DNA of 64,000 nt from positions 2,232,001 through 2,296,000 of the forward strand of contig NZ_CP015163.1 of assembly GCF_003312875.1 (NCBI RefSeq), in the 5' to 3' direction. The translations under genes and the position numbers were made by a program. This document shows, piece by piece, positions 1 to 8,062 of this stretch. This stretch comes from Amycolatopsis albispora (lineage in GTDB: Bacteria > Actinomycetota > Actinomycetes > Mycobacteriales > Pseudonocardiaceae). The notes under the pieces were generated by a model. That model made no database searches and was not told the DNA's origin. It saw only the letters and a program-made list of their open reading frames with translations. Each line of letters begins with the position of its first letter. Position 1 is the stretch's first letter.

Positions 1-1
1 G

Positions 2-37
2 GTGATCGGCGTGTATTCCTGGTTGCGCGACGGTTAG
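2..37 (+). CDS. Possible C-terminal tail of a gene entering from the left edge
   Basis: The first bases read as an open frame ending VIGVYSWLRDG followed by TAG. The stop overlaps the TAA of the convergent glycosyltransferase remnant by two bases, as tightly packed convergent genes often do. Only 11 residues are visible, so no family can be assigned. The frame may be fortuitous. Confidence 0.25.
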   Translation: MIGVYSWLRDG

Positions 38-373
38 AGCAGCTTGGCCGCGACCGTCGCGCCGTCCACGCGGATCTTCCCCGCGACAGCCCGAGCACGG
101 GATCCGCCGTCAGCACCGGTTTCTCGCCGAACACGTGGCCGCGCACGTCATCGATCGGGGCCAGCCCGGCGGCCACGCGGTGCTCGTTCAGCTTCGCGCC
201 GAAAAGCTCGTTGAACTGCCGGGCGTCGAGGTCCCACAGCTCCTGGTTGCTCGAACCCTCCGGCCTTTTCACCGGCGACGGCGGGCAACCAGCACGTCAC
301 AGCCCTCGGCTGCTTCGCTGAGCGCCTCGAACTGCGTGGTGACCGTGCCCTCGGCCATTTTCCGCAGCCGCCG
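34..373 (-). pseudogene. Remnant of a GtfB-like family 1 glycosyltransferase
   Basis: Three fragments of one protein lie in order but in three different reading frames. An ATG at 358 begins MAEGTVTTQFEALSEAAEGC, which resembles the N-terminal domain of antibiotic glycosyltransferases of the vancomycin GtfB type (ATQFDEIPAAAEGC). Around 250 to 90 the frame shifts to a segment containing LNEHRVAAGLAPIDDVRG and LTADPVLG, the region before the inter-domain linker. It then joins directly to the C-terminal helix RARAVAGKIRVDGATVAAKL and a TAA stop. The nucleotide-sugar binding half, roughly 200 residues, is missing. The comparison with GtfB is from memory of the family. The gene is clearly dead: two frame changes, a large deletion and a short first frame. 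Confidence 0.8.
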
Positions 374-379
374 GTGAAG

Positions 380-1360
380 TCAGCAGGCGGGCGGCAGCGG
401 CTCCGGCGGGGTGAACGGCACGCCCATCGCCTTCGCCAGCATCGGCAGCGAACGGTGCAGTTCCCGTTCCCAGTACGGCCAGGTGTGCGTGCCCGGCCCG
501 TACAGGCAGGTGGTCACGCTGACCCCCACCTCGCGCAGGCGGTCCGCGGTCGCCACCGCTTCCGCGCCCAGCACCTCTTCGAGCGGATCGGCCGCCGTGC
601 CCGGCGGGTCCAGCGGCCCCGGTTCGCCGTTGCCGGAGGCGATGAACACCGCCGTCCCGCGCAGGCGCCTGGCCAGGTCGTACGGGTTGTGCGCAGCCCA
701 GATCCGCGCCTGCTCCACCGGATCACCCCACAGCTTGAGCGGGTCCTCGCCGAAGCCCGCGATCAGCTCCATCAGGCCCCTGGCACCCGGTTCACCGCCG
801 AGCGTGGTGTGCACGACGCCGCTGTAGGAGGCGGCGGCCCGGAACATGCCGGGATGCCGCCCCGCGTACGACAGCGCGCCGAAGCCGCCCATGGACAGCC
901 CGGCCACCGTGCGCACGTGCCCCGACCGGTACCGGTGCTCCAGCAGCCGCCGCAGTTCGGTGAGGTGGAAGGTCTCCCACGCCGGGCCGGACAGCCAGTC
1001 CGAGTAGAAGCCGACGTCACCGGCCTCCGGCATGACGATCAGCGCGTCCAGGTCTTCGGTGTAGTCCTCCACGTCGCTGTAGGTGGTCCATTCGACATGG
1101 CCTTCGGCGGCCGAGCAGCAGCCGTGCAGCAGGTACAGCGTCGGCCACCGCTTGCCGGGGTTGCTGCCGTAGTCCTCCGGCAGCAGCAGGCGCACGCCCA
1201 CGTCGGCGCCCAGCGCCGGCGAGCGGACGAGCAGTTCCAGCATGCGGTCGCCGACCAGGCGTTCCTCGAGCACCACGGCCCGGCCGGGTGCGGCCACCGC
1301 CGGTGGCGTGACCGTCAGGCTGAGCAGCGTCAACAGCAGGACCAGCGCTTTTCGCAGCAT
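380..1360 (-). CDS. Secreted alpha/beta-hydrolase esterase (antigen 85 / esterase D-like)
   Basis: This 326-residue protein starts with a cleavable signal peptide (MLRKAL, a Leu-rich core, then PPAVAAPG), so it acts outside the cell. Fold markers of the esterase D/antigen 85 group are present: an oxyanion LHG followed by CC near residue 95, the nucleophile elbow GLSMGGFGAL, and a C-terminal catalytic His in GTHTWPYWE. Members hydrolyse or transfer acyl groups on small esters, trehalose mycolates or acetylated sugars. The substrate cannot be told from sequence. It lies 83 bases downstream of the secreted GH16 gene on the same strand, so a role in removing ester groups from the same polysaccharide is plausible. 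The ATG at 1360 was chosen because the signal peptide begins there; longer upstream readings run into the GH16 gene. Confidence 0.85.
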   Translation of the reverse strand: MLRKALVLLLTLLSLTVTPPAVAAPGRAVVLEERLVGDRMLELLVRSPALGADVGVRLLLPEDYGSNPGKRWPTLYLLHGCCSAAEGHVEWTTYSDVEDYTEDLDALIVMPEAGDVGFYSDWLSGPAWETFHLTELRRLLEHRYRSGHVRTVAGLSMGGFGALSYAGRHPGMFRAAASYSGVVHTTLGGEPGARGLMELIAGFGEDPLKLWGDPVEQARIWAAHNPYDLARRLRGTAVFIASGNGEPGPLDPPGTAADPLEEVLGAEAVATADRLREVGVSVTTCLYGPGTHTWPYWERELHRSLPMLAKAMGVPFTPPEPLPPAC

Positions 1361-1443
1361 GGGGACCTTCGCTCTGGGTTGCCGACCGGGCACGTTCAGC
1401 TTTCCGCGCGGACCCCCGCCGGTCAAGATCCCCGGCACGGCGG

Positions 1444-2262
1444 TCAGGGCGCGTAGGCCCGGACCCAGTCGACCTCGTAGACCGCGCTCTGCAGGCCGGT
1501 GCCGTGGAAGTTGTCCAGCTGGATGGTCTGGTGCATCGACGGCGCGCACTGGATGCACTGCCGCACGTCGCTGGCCCCACCGGAGAAGCTGAACCACTCG
1601 GTGCCGTCGACGAAGCCCTTGAGGTGCTCGGGCGTCCATTCGATGGCGATGTTGTGCCACTGCGTCAGGTCCACACCGCAGCGCTGCGCGAACTCCTGCT
1701 GCACCGGCACGTCCGCGTCGTGCGGGTAGTGCAGGAAGGCTTCGGCGCAGTCCTCCCCCGGCGCGGAGTTCTCCAGGTAGTCGTACTCGCCGTCCTCCGG
1801 CCACCGGTCCGAGTCCGGCCACAGGATCAGCAGCGGGTGGTACTGGCGGCCGTTGTCGGCCGAGGTGGCTTCCGAGCGCACACGTGCCTCCCAGCGCCCG
1901 TACCGCTGCCCGAACTTGGCGCCGAGCCAGCCGGTGTCGCCGTTCTCCGCGCCGGTCTGCCGCAGGACACCGCCGAACACACGCGAGTGGGCGTCGCAGC
2001 GCCTGCCGTTGCCCGCGTGCCCCGGCCAGCAGCCGCCTTCACCACCGGCGAGGCTCCACTTGGCCTGGTCCGGGACCGCGGGCGCGTCGGCGGAGCCGTA
2101 GTCGAACTCGTCGCTGCCTTCGGGGATCGGGGTGCCCCAGCCGTACCGCTCGGCGGCCGTGTCCGCCTGTTCCGCCCCAGCCGGACCAATCACTGTGACC
2201 CCGGCGACCCCAGTGACCAGCGTGGCGGCCGCCAGGACCGCGCCCCACCTCCTGCGCTTCAT
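1444..2262 (-). CDS. Secreted glycoside hydrolase family 16 (endo-beta-glucanase-like)
   Basis: A 272-residue protein with an Arg-rich start (MKRRRW), a hydrophobic stretch and a likely cleavage after GPAGA gives an exported enzyme. The body is GH16-like: a WSL..GGEGGCW region, the strand GRWEARVR, and the catalytic signature E-x-D-x-x-E as EYDYLE (nucleophile and acid/base Glu), followed by EWTPEHLKGFVDG. GH16 enzymes cut beta-1,3 or beta-1,4 glucans and galactans with retention; specificity is not resolvable here. A strong ribosome site GGGAGGAAGC precedes the ATG at 2262. It is divergent from the topoisomerase gene. Confidence 0.88.
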   Translation of the reverse strand: MKRRRWGAVLAAATLVTGVAGVTVIGPAGAEQADTAAERYGWGTPIPEGSDEFDYGSADAPAVPDQAKWSLAGGEGGCWPGHAGNGRRCDAHSRVFGGVLRQTGAENGDTGWLGAKFGQRYGRWEARVRSEATSADNGRQYHPLLILWPDSDRWPEDGEYDYLENSAPGEDCAEAFLHYPHDADVPVQQEFAQRCGVDLTQWHNIAIEWTPEHLKGFVDGTEWFSFSGGASDVRQCIQCAPSMHQTIQLDNFHGTGLQSAVYEVDWVRAYAP

Positions 2263-2410
2263 GCTTCCTCCCTTGGTCGGAGACCCACGCAGAGCGTGCC
2301 GAACCGGGCAGCCGTTCACCAGCCGATGGCCGGGACCTGCCACCCGCGCGTGTGCCCGCCATCGGGCGGGGTATCCGGGCTCGGAATCCACCAGACCGGA
2401 GGAGGGTGCG

Positions 2411-3409
2411 TTGCTGGTCCGCAGTGAGGTCGGCGGCCCGGGCATCCGCCGGGTCCGGCGCGGCCGGGGGTTCGCCTACCTGACCGAGGACGGCACGAAG
2501 GTCACCGACGCCGCGACGCTGGACCGCATCCGCGGCCTGGTCATCCCGCCCGCCTGGCGCGACGTGTGGATCTGCGCCGACCCCGCCGGGCACATCCAGG
2601 CCGTCGGCACCGACGACGCCGGCCGCCGCCAGTACCTCTACCACGAGCAGTGGCGCCGGGAACGGGACGAGGAAAAGCACGACCGCGTGCTGGAACTGGC
2701 CAGGAAACTGCCTCGGTGGCGGCGGGCCGTCGCCGAAGACCTGGCGCGGCCGGGGCTGGGCAGGCGGCGGGTGCTCGCCGCGGCACTGCGCCTGCTCGAC
2801 CGCGGCATCTTCCGCACCGGTGGCGAGGAGTACGCCGAGGAGAACGGCTCGCACGGGGTGGCCACCCTGCTGCGTGAGCACGTCCGGGTCAGCGGGGACG
2901 AACTCCGCTTCCGCTACACCGCCAAGGGCGGCGCCGACCGGGCGGTCTCGGTCCGCGACCCCGAGCTGGTGAAGGCGGTCAAAGCCCTGCGGCGCAACAA
3001 TTCCGGCAGCGACCGGCTGCTGGTGCACCGATCCGGCCGCGCGTGGCACGAGGTGCGCGCGGAGGACATCAACGACCGGTTCAAGGAACTGGCCGGTGAC
3101 GAGTTCACCGCGAAGGACCTCCGGACCTGGAACGCCACCGTGCTGGCCGCCGCGGCGTTCGGCCGCGACAGCGACCACGTGTCGAAACGCACCGAAACCG
3201 CCGTGATGAAGGAGGTCGCCGAAGCACTCGGCAACACCCCCGCGGTGGCGCGCGACTCCTATGTGGACCCGCGCGTGGTGCGGGCGTTCGAGGAGGGTGA
3301 GACCATCGAGCGCGCGGTGCGGCGGGCCCGTGACCTCGACGACGAGAAACGCCGCGAAACGCTCGAACGGGCGGTCATCCGGCTGCTGTCGCGGCGGGGG
3401 CACGACTGA
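2411..3409 (+). CDS. DNA topoisomerase IB
   Basis: A 332-residue protein of the poxvirus-like bacterial type IB topoisomerase family, which relaxes supercoils by nicking one strand through a 3'-phosphotyrosine. It has the N-terminal DNA-binding core (GPGIRRVRRGRGFAYL, IPPAWRDVWI) and the catalytic domain with FRYTAKGG, DLRTWNAT and the active-site Tyr near residue 284 in ARDSYVDPRVV. The length matches the family. The start is inferred as TTG at 2411, seven bases after GGAGG; upstream in-frame codons code for unrelated sequence overlapping the GH16 promoter. It is a stand-alone gene next to an unrelated hydrolase. Confidence 0.92.
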   Translation: MLVRSEVGGPGIRRVRRGRGFAYLTEDGTKVTDAATLDRIRGLVIPPAWRDVWICADPAGHIQAVGTDDAGRRQYLYHEQWRRERDEEKHDRVLELARKLPRWRRAVAEDLARPGLGRRRVLAAALRLLDRGIFRTGGEEYAEENGSHGVATLLREHVRVSGDELRFRYTAKGGADRAVSVRDPELVKAVKALRRNNSGSDRLLVHRSGRAWHEVRAEDINDRFKELAGDEFTAKDLRTWNATVLAAAAFGRDSDHVSKRTETAVMKEVAEALGNTPAVARDSYVDPRVVRAFEEGETIERAVRRARDLDDEKRRETLERAVIRLLSRRGHD

Positions 3410-3448
3410 GCCAGGTATACCGATCGGCGCGACGGGGTATGCCCTGGT

Positions 3449-4351
3449 ATGCGTTCCGCACCGAGCATTCGAGCCAAGGCGATGATCGCGTCCATGCGGT
3501 TGATGCGCCGCAAGCAGGTGTTCGCCGACCCGGAGAAGCTCCGGGAGAGCGTCGACTCCGGCAGGCGCCACGACCGCGAGGAGCCGCCGTCGCTGGTGTA
3601 CCGCGGTACCAGCGTCGAGCGCACCGAGGTGGACGGCACGTTGTGCTACACCATCCGGCCGAAGGCGCCGACCAGCACCAAGCACGTGCTGTACTTCCAC
3701 GGCGGCGCCTACGTGCACGAGATCCAGCGCGACCACTGGGAGTTCACCCGGCGGCTGGCGCTGCTCACCGGTGGCACGGTGACCGTGCCGGTCTACCCGC
3801 TCGCGCCGCGCTCGACCGCCGCCGAAACGGTGCCGCTGGTCGAGCGGGTCCACGACCGGATCCTCGGTGACACCGATCCGCGGAGCCAGATCCTGATGGG
3901 TGACTCGGCCGGCGGCGCGCTGTCACTGGTGCTCGCCGAACGGCTTCGGGACCGGGGCCGGCCGCAGCCCAAGGAGATCGTCATGCTGTCGCCGTGGCTC
4001 GACGCCACGATGACCCATCCGAGCCTGCCCGCGCTGGACCGCATCGACCCGTACCTGAGCGTGCCGGGCCTGGCCGAGGCCGCCCACCTCTACGCGGGTG
4101 AGCTGCCGCTGGCCGATCCGTGGCTGAGCCCGGTCAACGGCAAGCTCGCCGACCTCGGCAGGCTGAGCCTGTTCGTCGGCACCAGGGACGTGCTCCTGGC
4201 CGACGCCCGGCGGTTCCGCACGGTCACCGCCGAGCGCGGCATCGATCTGGAGTACTGGGAGTACGAGGGCATGTTCCACGCCTGGATGCTGACCACGCTG
4301 CCCGAGGCGCGGGACGCCACCCGCCGCCTCGCGCACGTGGTCCGCCGCTGA
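3449..4351 (+). CDS. Alpha/beta hydrolase, hormone-sensitive lipase (HSL) family
   Basis: A 300-residue cytoplasmic esterase-type protein. The HSL signatures are clear: the oxyanion-hole motif HGGAYV near residue 90, the nucleophile elbow GDSAGG near 152, the Asp in the GTRDVLLADA strand, and the catalytic His in GMFHAW. The family hydrolyses short to medium acyl esters. There is no signal peptide, although the first 25 residues are rich in Arg and Met. It begins 39 bases after topoisomerase IB on the same strand and could be co-transcribed, but no functional link is evident. Confidence 0.88.
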   Translation: MRSAPSIRAKAMIASMRLMRRKQVFADPEKLRESVDSGRRHDREEPPSLVYRGTSVERTEVDGTLCYTIRPKAPTSTKHVLYFHGGAYVHEIQRDHWEFTRRLALLTGGTVTVPVYPLAPRSTAAETVPLVERVHDRILGDTDPRSQILMGDSAGGALSLVLAERLRDRGRPQPKEIVMLSPWLDATMTHPSLPALDRIDPYLSVPGLAEAAHLYAGELPLADPWLSPVNGKLADLGRLSLFVGTRDVLLADARRFRTVTAERGIDLEYWEYEGMFHAWMLTTLPEARDATRRLAHVVRR

Positions 4352-4368
4352 GGCTGAACCTCAAAGCC

Positions 4369-5637
4369 TCAGTCCGAGAACCGGAAGTCCAGCGCCGCCA
4401 CCGCGTCGTCGAACTTCCGCTCCATCTCCGGCACGCTGGCCGCGCCGATCACCAGGTCCGCCAGCTCGAAGCTGTAGCTGTCCTGCGCGGGCATGTCGGA
4501 CAGCCGCTGGCCTTCCTCGGCGACCAGCTCGATCTGCACACCGGGGATGCGGCGTTCGATCTCGGCGATCTCCTCCTCGGTCGGCACCCGTTCGACGAGG
4601 CCGTCCTCGAACCGGCGGTGGTACCACTTCGCCGAGACCGCCCACTTGCCCCGCCGGGCGGGGGCGGCCGGGTCACGGCCGAGGCCGAGTTGCACCACCC
4701 GATAGTGGTTCGGCACGCCTTCGACGTCCTCGAAGATCTCCGCGTGTGACTGCGACAACCGCGGGTTGACCTCGAGCAGGCACACCTGGTTGCTCTCCGG
4801 GTGCACGAAGAACTCCACGCTGAACGTGCCGTTCTCCATGCCCACCTGCCGGATCACCCGCTCGGAGACCTCCGCCATCCGCGCCTGCGCCTCGTCCGGC
4901 AGCTGCGAGGGGTACTGGTGCCGCAGGAACGACGCCGTGTCCGGGTAGTTGATCGAGTCGAGGGCGCCGTAGACCACGATCTCGCCCTGGTAGGCGTACC
5001 CCTCCACGGCCGCCTGGACCCCGCTGAGCGCGGATTCCGCCAGGCACGCCTCACCGCCGATGTTCTCGATCTCCGGGGGCAGTTCCAGCTGGTCCATGAT
5101 GAACTGGAAAGGCTTGCCCACGCGGCTGATGCCGTCGCGGATCTCGCGCACCGCGTCGGCGAACTCCTGGTCGTTCGCGACGTGGAAAGCCAGCTCCGAG
5201 GAGAACGACTTCACCGGTTTGAGCCACAGTGGATAGTCGATTTTCTCCGGTTTCTCCGGACTTCCCGCCAGGTCGACGATGGCGAACTCGGGGTACTCGT
5301 CGATCACCTTGGCCTGCTCCAGCCTCGACCAGTACTTGTGCTCGCACTTGACGATGGCCTCCAGCGGTGCCGACGGCAGCCCGTACCGGCGGCACAGCAA
5401 CGGCACCATGGTGCTCACCGGGAAGTCCCAGTAGCCCACGATGGCCCCGATCTCGCCGTCGAAGGCATCCAGCTCGCGCTGCGCCTTGTCCAGCAGCTCC
5501 TCGATCGGGATCTCCCCGTGCTGGATGTCCTCAATGGTCAGCAACCCGTGGAAGCGGTAGTCGCTCGCCCCCGGGATCCGCCGCAGGGTCCGCTCGTTCG
5601 CTTCGTCCAGTCCCACCACGAAAACATCTGTCGTCAT
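4369..5637 (-). CDS. ATP-grasp domain protein
   Basis: A 422-residue soluble protein. The middle and C-terminal parts show an ATP-grasp fold: the Lys-containing strand YPLWLKPVKSFSSE near residue 140, QFIMDQL, EIVVYGALDS, and the Mg-binding strand CLLEVNPRLSQSHAE near 290 with Glu and Asn. ATP-grasp enzymes join a carboxylate to an amine or thiol through an acyl-phosphate; the acceptor here is unknown. The N-terminus (VVGLDEANERTLRRIPG) resembles a pre-grasp domain. It has no obvious partner gene and its 3' end abuts the convergent HSL gene, leaving 17 bases between stops. Confidence 0.75.
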   Translation of the reverse strand: MTTDVFVVGLDEANERTLRRIPGASDYRFHGLLTIEDIQHGEIPIEELLDKAQRELDAFDGEIGAIVGYWDFPVSTMVPLLCRRYGLPSAPLEAIVKCEHKYWSRLEQAKVIDEYPEFAIVDLAGSPEKPEKIDYPLWLKPVKSFSSELAFHVANDQEFADAVREIRDGISRVGKPFQFIMDQLELPPEIENIGGEACLAESALSGVQAAVEGYAYQGEIVVYGALDSINYPDTASFLRHQYPSQLPDEAQARMAEVSERVIRQVGMENGTFSVEFFVHPESNQVCLLEVNPRLSQSHAEIFEDVEGVPNHYRVVQLGLGRDPAAPARRGKWAVSAKWYHRRFEDGLVERVPTEEEIAEIERRIPGVQIELVAEEGQRLSDMPAQDSYSFELADLVIGAASVPEMERKFDDAVAALDFRFSD

Positions 5638-5860
5638 GGTTTTGCGGTACCCCGTGCCACCGCGTCGAAACGGCGGATCGGCCAGGAGGACCCGGAACTG
5701 CTCCGGATCGGGCAGCCGCTGCCGCCGGATCGGCTACCGCGATCGCGGGAAAAAACCAACCACCGGTTGAACACCGAGCAATATCCGATACGCCCGGAGG
5801 TGGTTCCGGCCGGTAACTTCGTGGTGACATCCGGTCAGAGGCGGCGCTGGAGGAGAGCCC

Positions 5861-6658
5861 ATGTTGCTTGCGAACAAAACCGCGGTCGTCTACGGCGCCG
5901 GTGGGGCCATCGGCCGGGCGGTCGCCCGCGCCTTCGCCGAGGACGGCGCCACCGTGCACCTCGCCGGGCGCACCGCGGCACCACTGGAAGCCGTCGCCGC
6001 CGAGATCAACGCGGCGGGCGGGGACGCGCACGCCGGGGTGGTCGACGCGATGGACGAGCGGGCGGTCCAGGACCACCTCGACGCCATCGCCGCCGACGCC
6101 GGGCAGATCGACGTGTCCTTCAACCTGATTTCACACGGTGACGTGCACGGGGTGCCGTTGCTCGACATCAGCGCCGAGGACTTCTCCCGGCCGATCGACA
6201 TCGCCACCGTGGGAAATTTCCACACCATGCGCGCGGCGGCCCGGCGCATGGTCAAGCAGCGGTCCGGGGTCATCCTGACGCTGACCTCCCCGCCGGCGAA
6301 GCTGGTCGGCCCGCTGATGGGCGGCACTGCGGTGGCCGAGGCGGCCGTGGAGACCTTCACCCGTTGCCTGGCCGCCGAAATCGGCCTCCACGGCGTCCGC
6401 GTGCTCGGCCTGCGGTCCGAGGGCATTCCCGGTGCCTGGGCCGAAGACTGGCACACCAACGTCTTCGACACGCCGGTCGAAGCCACCGAGGGACTCGATC
6501 CGGAAGGCCACGCCAACGTGCTGGCCGAGCGGACCATGCTGCAGCGCACGCCCACGCTGGCCGAAATGACCGCCGTCGCGGTTTTCCTCGCCTCCGACCG
6601 CGCGGCCGCGATGACCGGCACGATCACGAACATGACCTGCGGCTCGGTGCCCGACTGA
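5861..6658 (+). CDS. Short-chain dehydrogenase/reductase-like protein without catalytic Tyr/Lys
   Basis: A 265-residue protein with the SDR cofactor motif as YGAGGAIG near residues 11-18 and an Arg after the second strand (HLAGR), which favours NADP(H). The catalytic Ser is present near residue 143 (LTLTSPP). At the place of the family YxxxK motif the sequence reads GGTAVAEAAVE, so the Tyr is replaced by Thr (about 156) and the Lys by Glu (about 160). This suggests altered chemistry or a binding role rather than ordinary dehydrogenation. The C-terminus ends with a normal SDR strand (TGTITNMTCGSVPD). Ribosome site GGAGGAGAG sits before the ATG. Confidence 0.82.
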   Translation: MLLANKTAVVYGAGGAIGRAVARAFAEDGATVHLAGRTAAPLEAVAAEINAAGGDAHAGVVDAMDERAVQDHLDAIAADAGQIDVSFNLISHGDVHGVPLLDISAEDFSRPIDIATVGNFHTMRAAARRMVKQRSGVILTLTSPPAKLVGPLMGGTAVAEAAVETFTRCLAAEIGLHGVRVLGLRSEGIPGAWAEDWHTNVFDTPVEATEGLDPEGHANVLAERTMLQRTPTLAEMTAVAVFLASDRAAAMTGTITNMTCGSVPD

Positions 6659-6678
6659 TCCGTCCCGCACCGCACGGA

Positions 6679-6714
6679 AAGGCGGATTTCCCGGGCCACC
6701 GGGAAATCCGCCTT
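6679..6714. terminator. Bidirectional hairpin terminator
   Basis: A perfect 16-base-pair stem (AAGGCGGATTTCCCGG and its complement) with a four-base loop lies between the stops of the convergent SDR and methyltransferase genes. A run beginning CTTCGTGG follows rather than a T tract, as is common in actinomycetes. Confidence 0.75.
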
Positions 6715-6723
6715 CGTGGTGTT

Positions 6724-7443
6724 TCAGGTGTCGATCTTGTGCAGCAGGGTGATCCCGGTTTCCCCGAACCGGCGAAGGCGCGCGGTCGATTTGGTCCGGG
6801 AAAGGTAATCGTGCACCGCGCGGCTGCAGCCGTCCCAGGCGTCGTAGTCGTCGAGAATGATGATGCCGTCGGCCTTGACGTGCGGATAGAGGTGTTCGAG
6901 GCAGACCATGGTGGAGTCGTACCAGTCACCGTCGAGGCGCAGCACCGCGATCGGCTCGCCGTCGTAACGCGGCACGGTGTCCTCGAACCAGCCCTCGTGG
7001 ACGTGCACGCGCGGAAACCCGGCTTCCCCCACCAGCGCGCGGAAATCCTCGGCGCGGGTCCGCAGGTTGTCGAAGTACAGCGGATCGTCGGTGGCGGCCT
7101 GCCAGGTCATCGCGTCCTCCCCGTCGGTGGGCGTGGCCTGCGGCAGCCCGCCTTCGAAGGAGTCGTAGAAATGGTAGTCGCGCTCCGGCCCGCCGATGTG
7201 CATCATGGCCGCGGCCATGCCGCCCTTCCAGGTGCCGCATTCGACCACCGCGCCGTCGAGATCGCGCAGCCGTTCCCGCACCAGCGCGAGATTGTCGCAG
7301 AACAGGTCTTCGGTGATCAGGCTGCAGGCCGAGAACCGGCGGAACAGTTCCCGGTGTTCGGCGTGCTCGGCCACCGCTTCGGCACCGGCGGAGAATCGCC
7401 GGAGCTTGCGGAGAAAACGCTGCGATTCATACCATGCTGTCAT
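6724..7443 (-). CDS. TylF/MycF-type (macrocin O-methyltransferase family) SAM-dependent methyltransferase
   Basis: A 239-residue protein with the TylF family landmarks: the SAM-binding strand GAVVECGTWKGGMAAAM near residue 65, DSFEGGLPQ, the Asp-rich LRLDGDWYDST and IIILDDYDAWDG motifs that bind Mg and the sugar hydroxyls, and the C-terminal ITLLHKID. Characterised members methylate hydroxyls of deoxysugars on macrolides or related sugars. No sugar-biosynthesis genes adjoin it, although the glycosyltransferase remnant lies about 6 kb away. The ATG at 7443 is preferred; a TTG directly before it would add one residue. Confidence 0.85.
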   Translation of the reverse strand: MTAWYESQRFLRKLRRFSAGAEAVAEHAEHRELFRRFSACSLITEDLFCDNLALVRERLRDLDGAVVECGTWKGGMAAAMMHIGGPERDYHFYDSFEGGLPQATPTDGEDAMTWQAATDDPLYFDNLRTRAEDFRALVGEAGFPRVHVHEGWFEDTVPRYDGEPIAVLRLDGDWYDSTMVCLEHLYPHVKADGIIILDDYDAWDGCSRAVHDYLSRTKSTARLRRFGETGITLLHKIDT

Positions 7444-7537
7444 CAACCGAGATTATCAATTCCTGCCCTCGGCATTCTTCTCCTGGAACAACCGAAGCCG
7501 GGTGCGGCGGGCTTGCCGGCCATGAGATCGTTCCGGG

Positions 7538-8062
7538 GTGGATACCTGGGAACTGCTGGCGCACCCGGTGCGGCTGCGGATCGTGCAGGCGCTCTCCGGT
7601 GACCGGGCGCTGACCACCACCGGCCTGTGCGAGCGCGCGCCCGATGTCTCGAAGGCGACGGTCTACCGCCACGTCGGCCTGCTCGCCGACGCCGGTGTGC
7701 TCGAAGTGGACGGTGGTGGCGCGGAACGGCGGTACCGGCTCAGCCGCGAGCGCGCGGTGATCGACGCCGTGGTCTCGCCGGCGGAGCACCGGCGGGGGTT
7801 CGCCGCCGCGATGACCATGCTGATCGCCGAGTTCGACGCCTATCTCGACCGTCAGCACACCGGCACCGACGCCGATCCGGCGGATGCGGTCGCTTACCGC
7901 CAGCACGAGATCTGGCTCAGCCCGGCCGAACTCGCCGCGCTGCGTGACGGCCTGCACGACGCGATCGCGCCCCACCTGCGCAACGAGCCCGCGCCCGGCC
8001 GCACGCGGTACCTGCTCAGCCCCATCCTCTTCCCGACGGGGAAACCGGAAAGTGGACGCTGA
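7538..8062 (+). CDS. Winged-helix transcriptional regulator (ArsR-like)
   Basis: A 174-residue protein whose first 70 residues form a winged helix: AHPVRLRIVQAL, then SKATVYRHVGLLADAGVLEV, then the wing GGGAERRYRL. The remaining helical region (MTMLIAEFDAYLDR, LSPAELAALRDGL) is typical of actinobacterial HTH proteins with a C-terminal effector or dimer domain. GTG start at 7538. Its last 11 bases overlap the start of the ECF sigma gene, implying translational coupling, so it may act on the same promoters or on its own operon. Confidence 0.82.
   Translation: MDTWELLAHPVRLRIVQALSGDRALTTTGLCERAPDVSKATVYRHVGLLADAGVLEVDGGGAERRYRLSRERAVIDAVVSPAEHRRGFAAAMTMLIAEFDAYLDRQHTGTDADPADAVAYRQHEIWLSPAELAALRDGLHDAIAPHLRNEPAPGRTRYLLSPILFPTGKPESGR

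Noticed and set aside
374..1456. Long plus-strand open frame opposite the esterase gene
   Set aside because: It is an Arg/Gln/His-rich frame antisense to a gene with signal peptide and catalytic motifs; such shadows are expected at high GC.
5640..5860. Possible small gene between the ATP-grasp and SDR genes
   Set aside because: No frame shows a ribosome site with plausible coding bias; it looks like a divergent promoter region.
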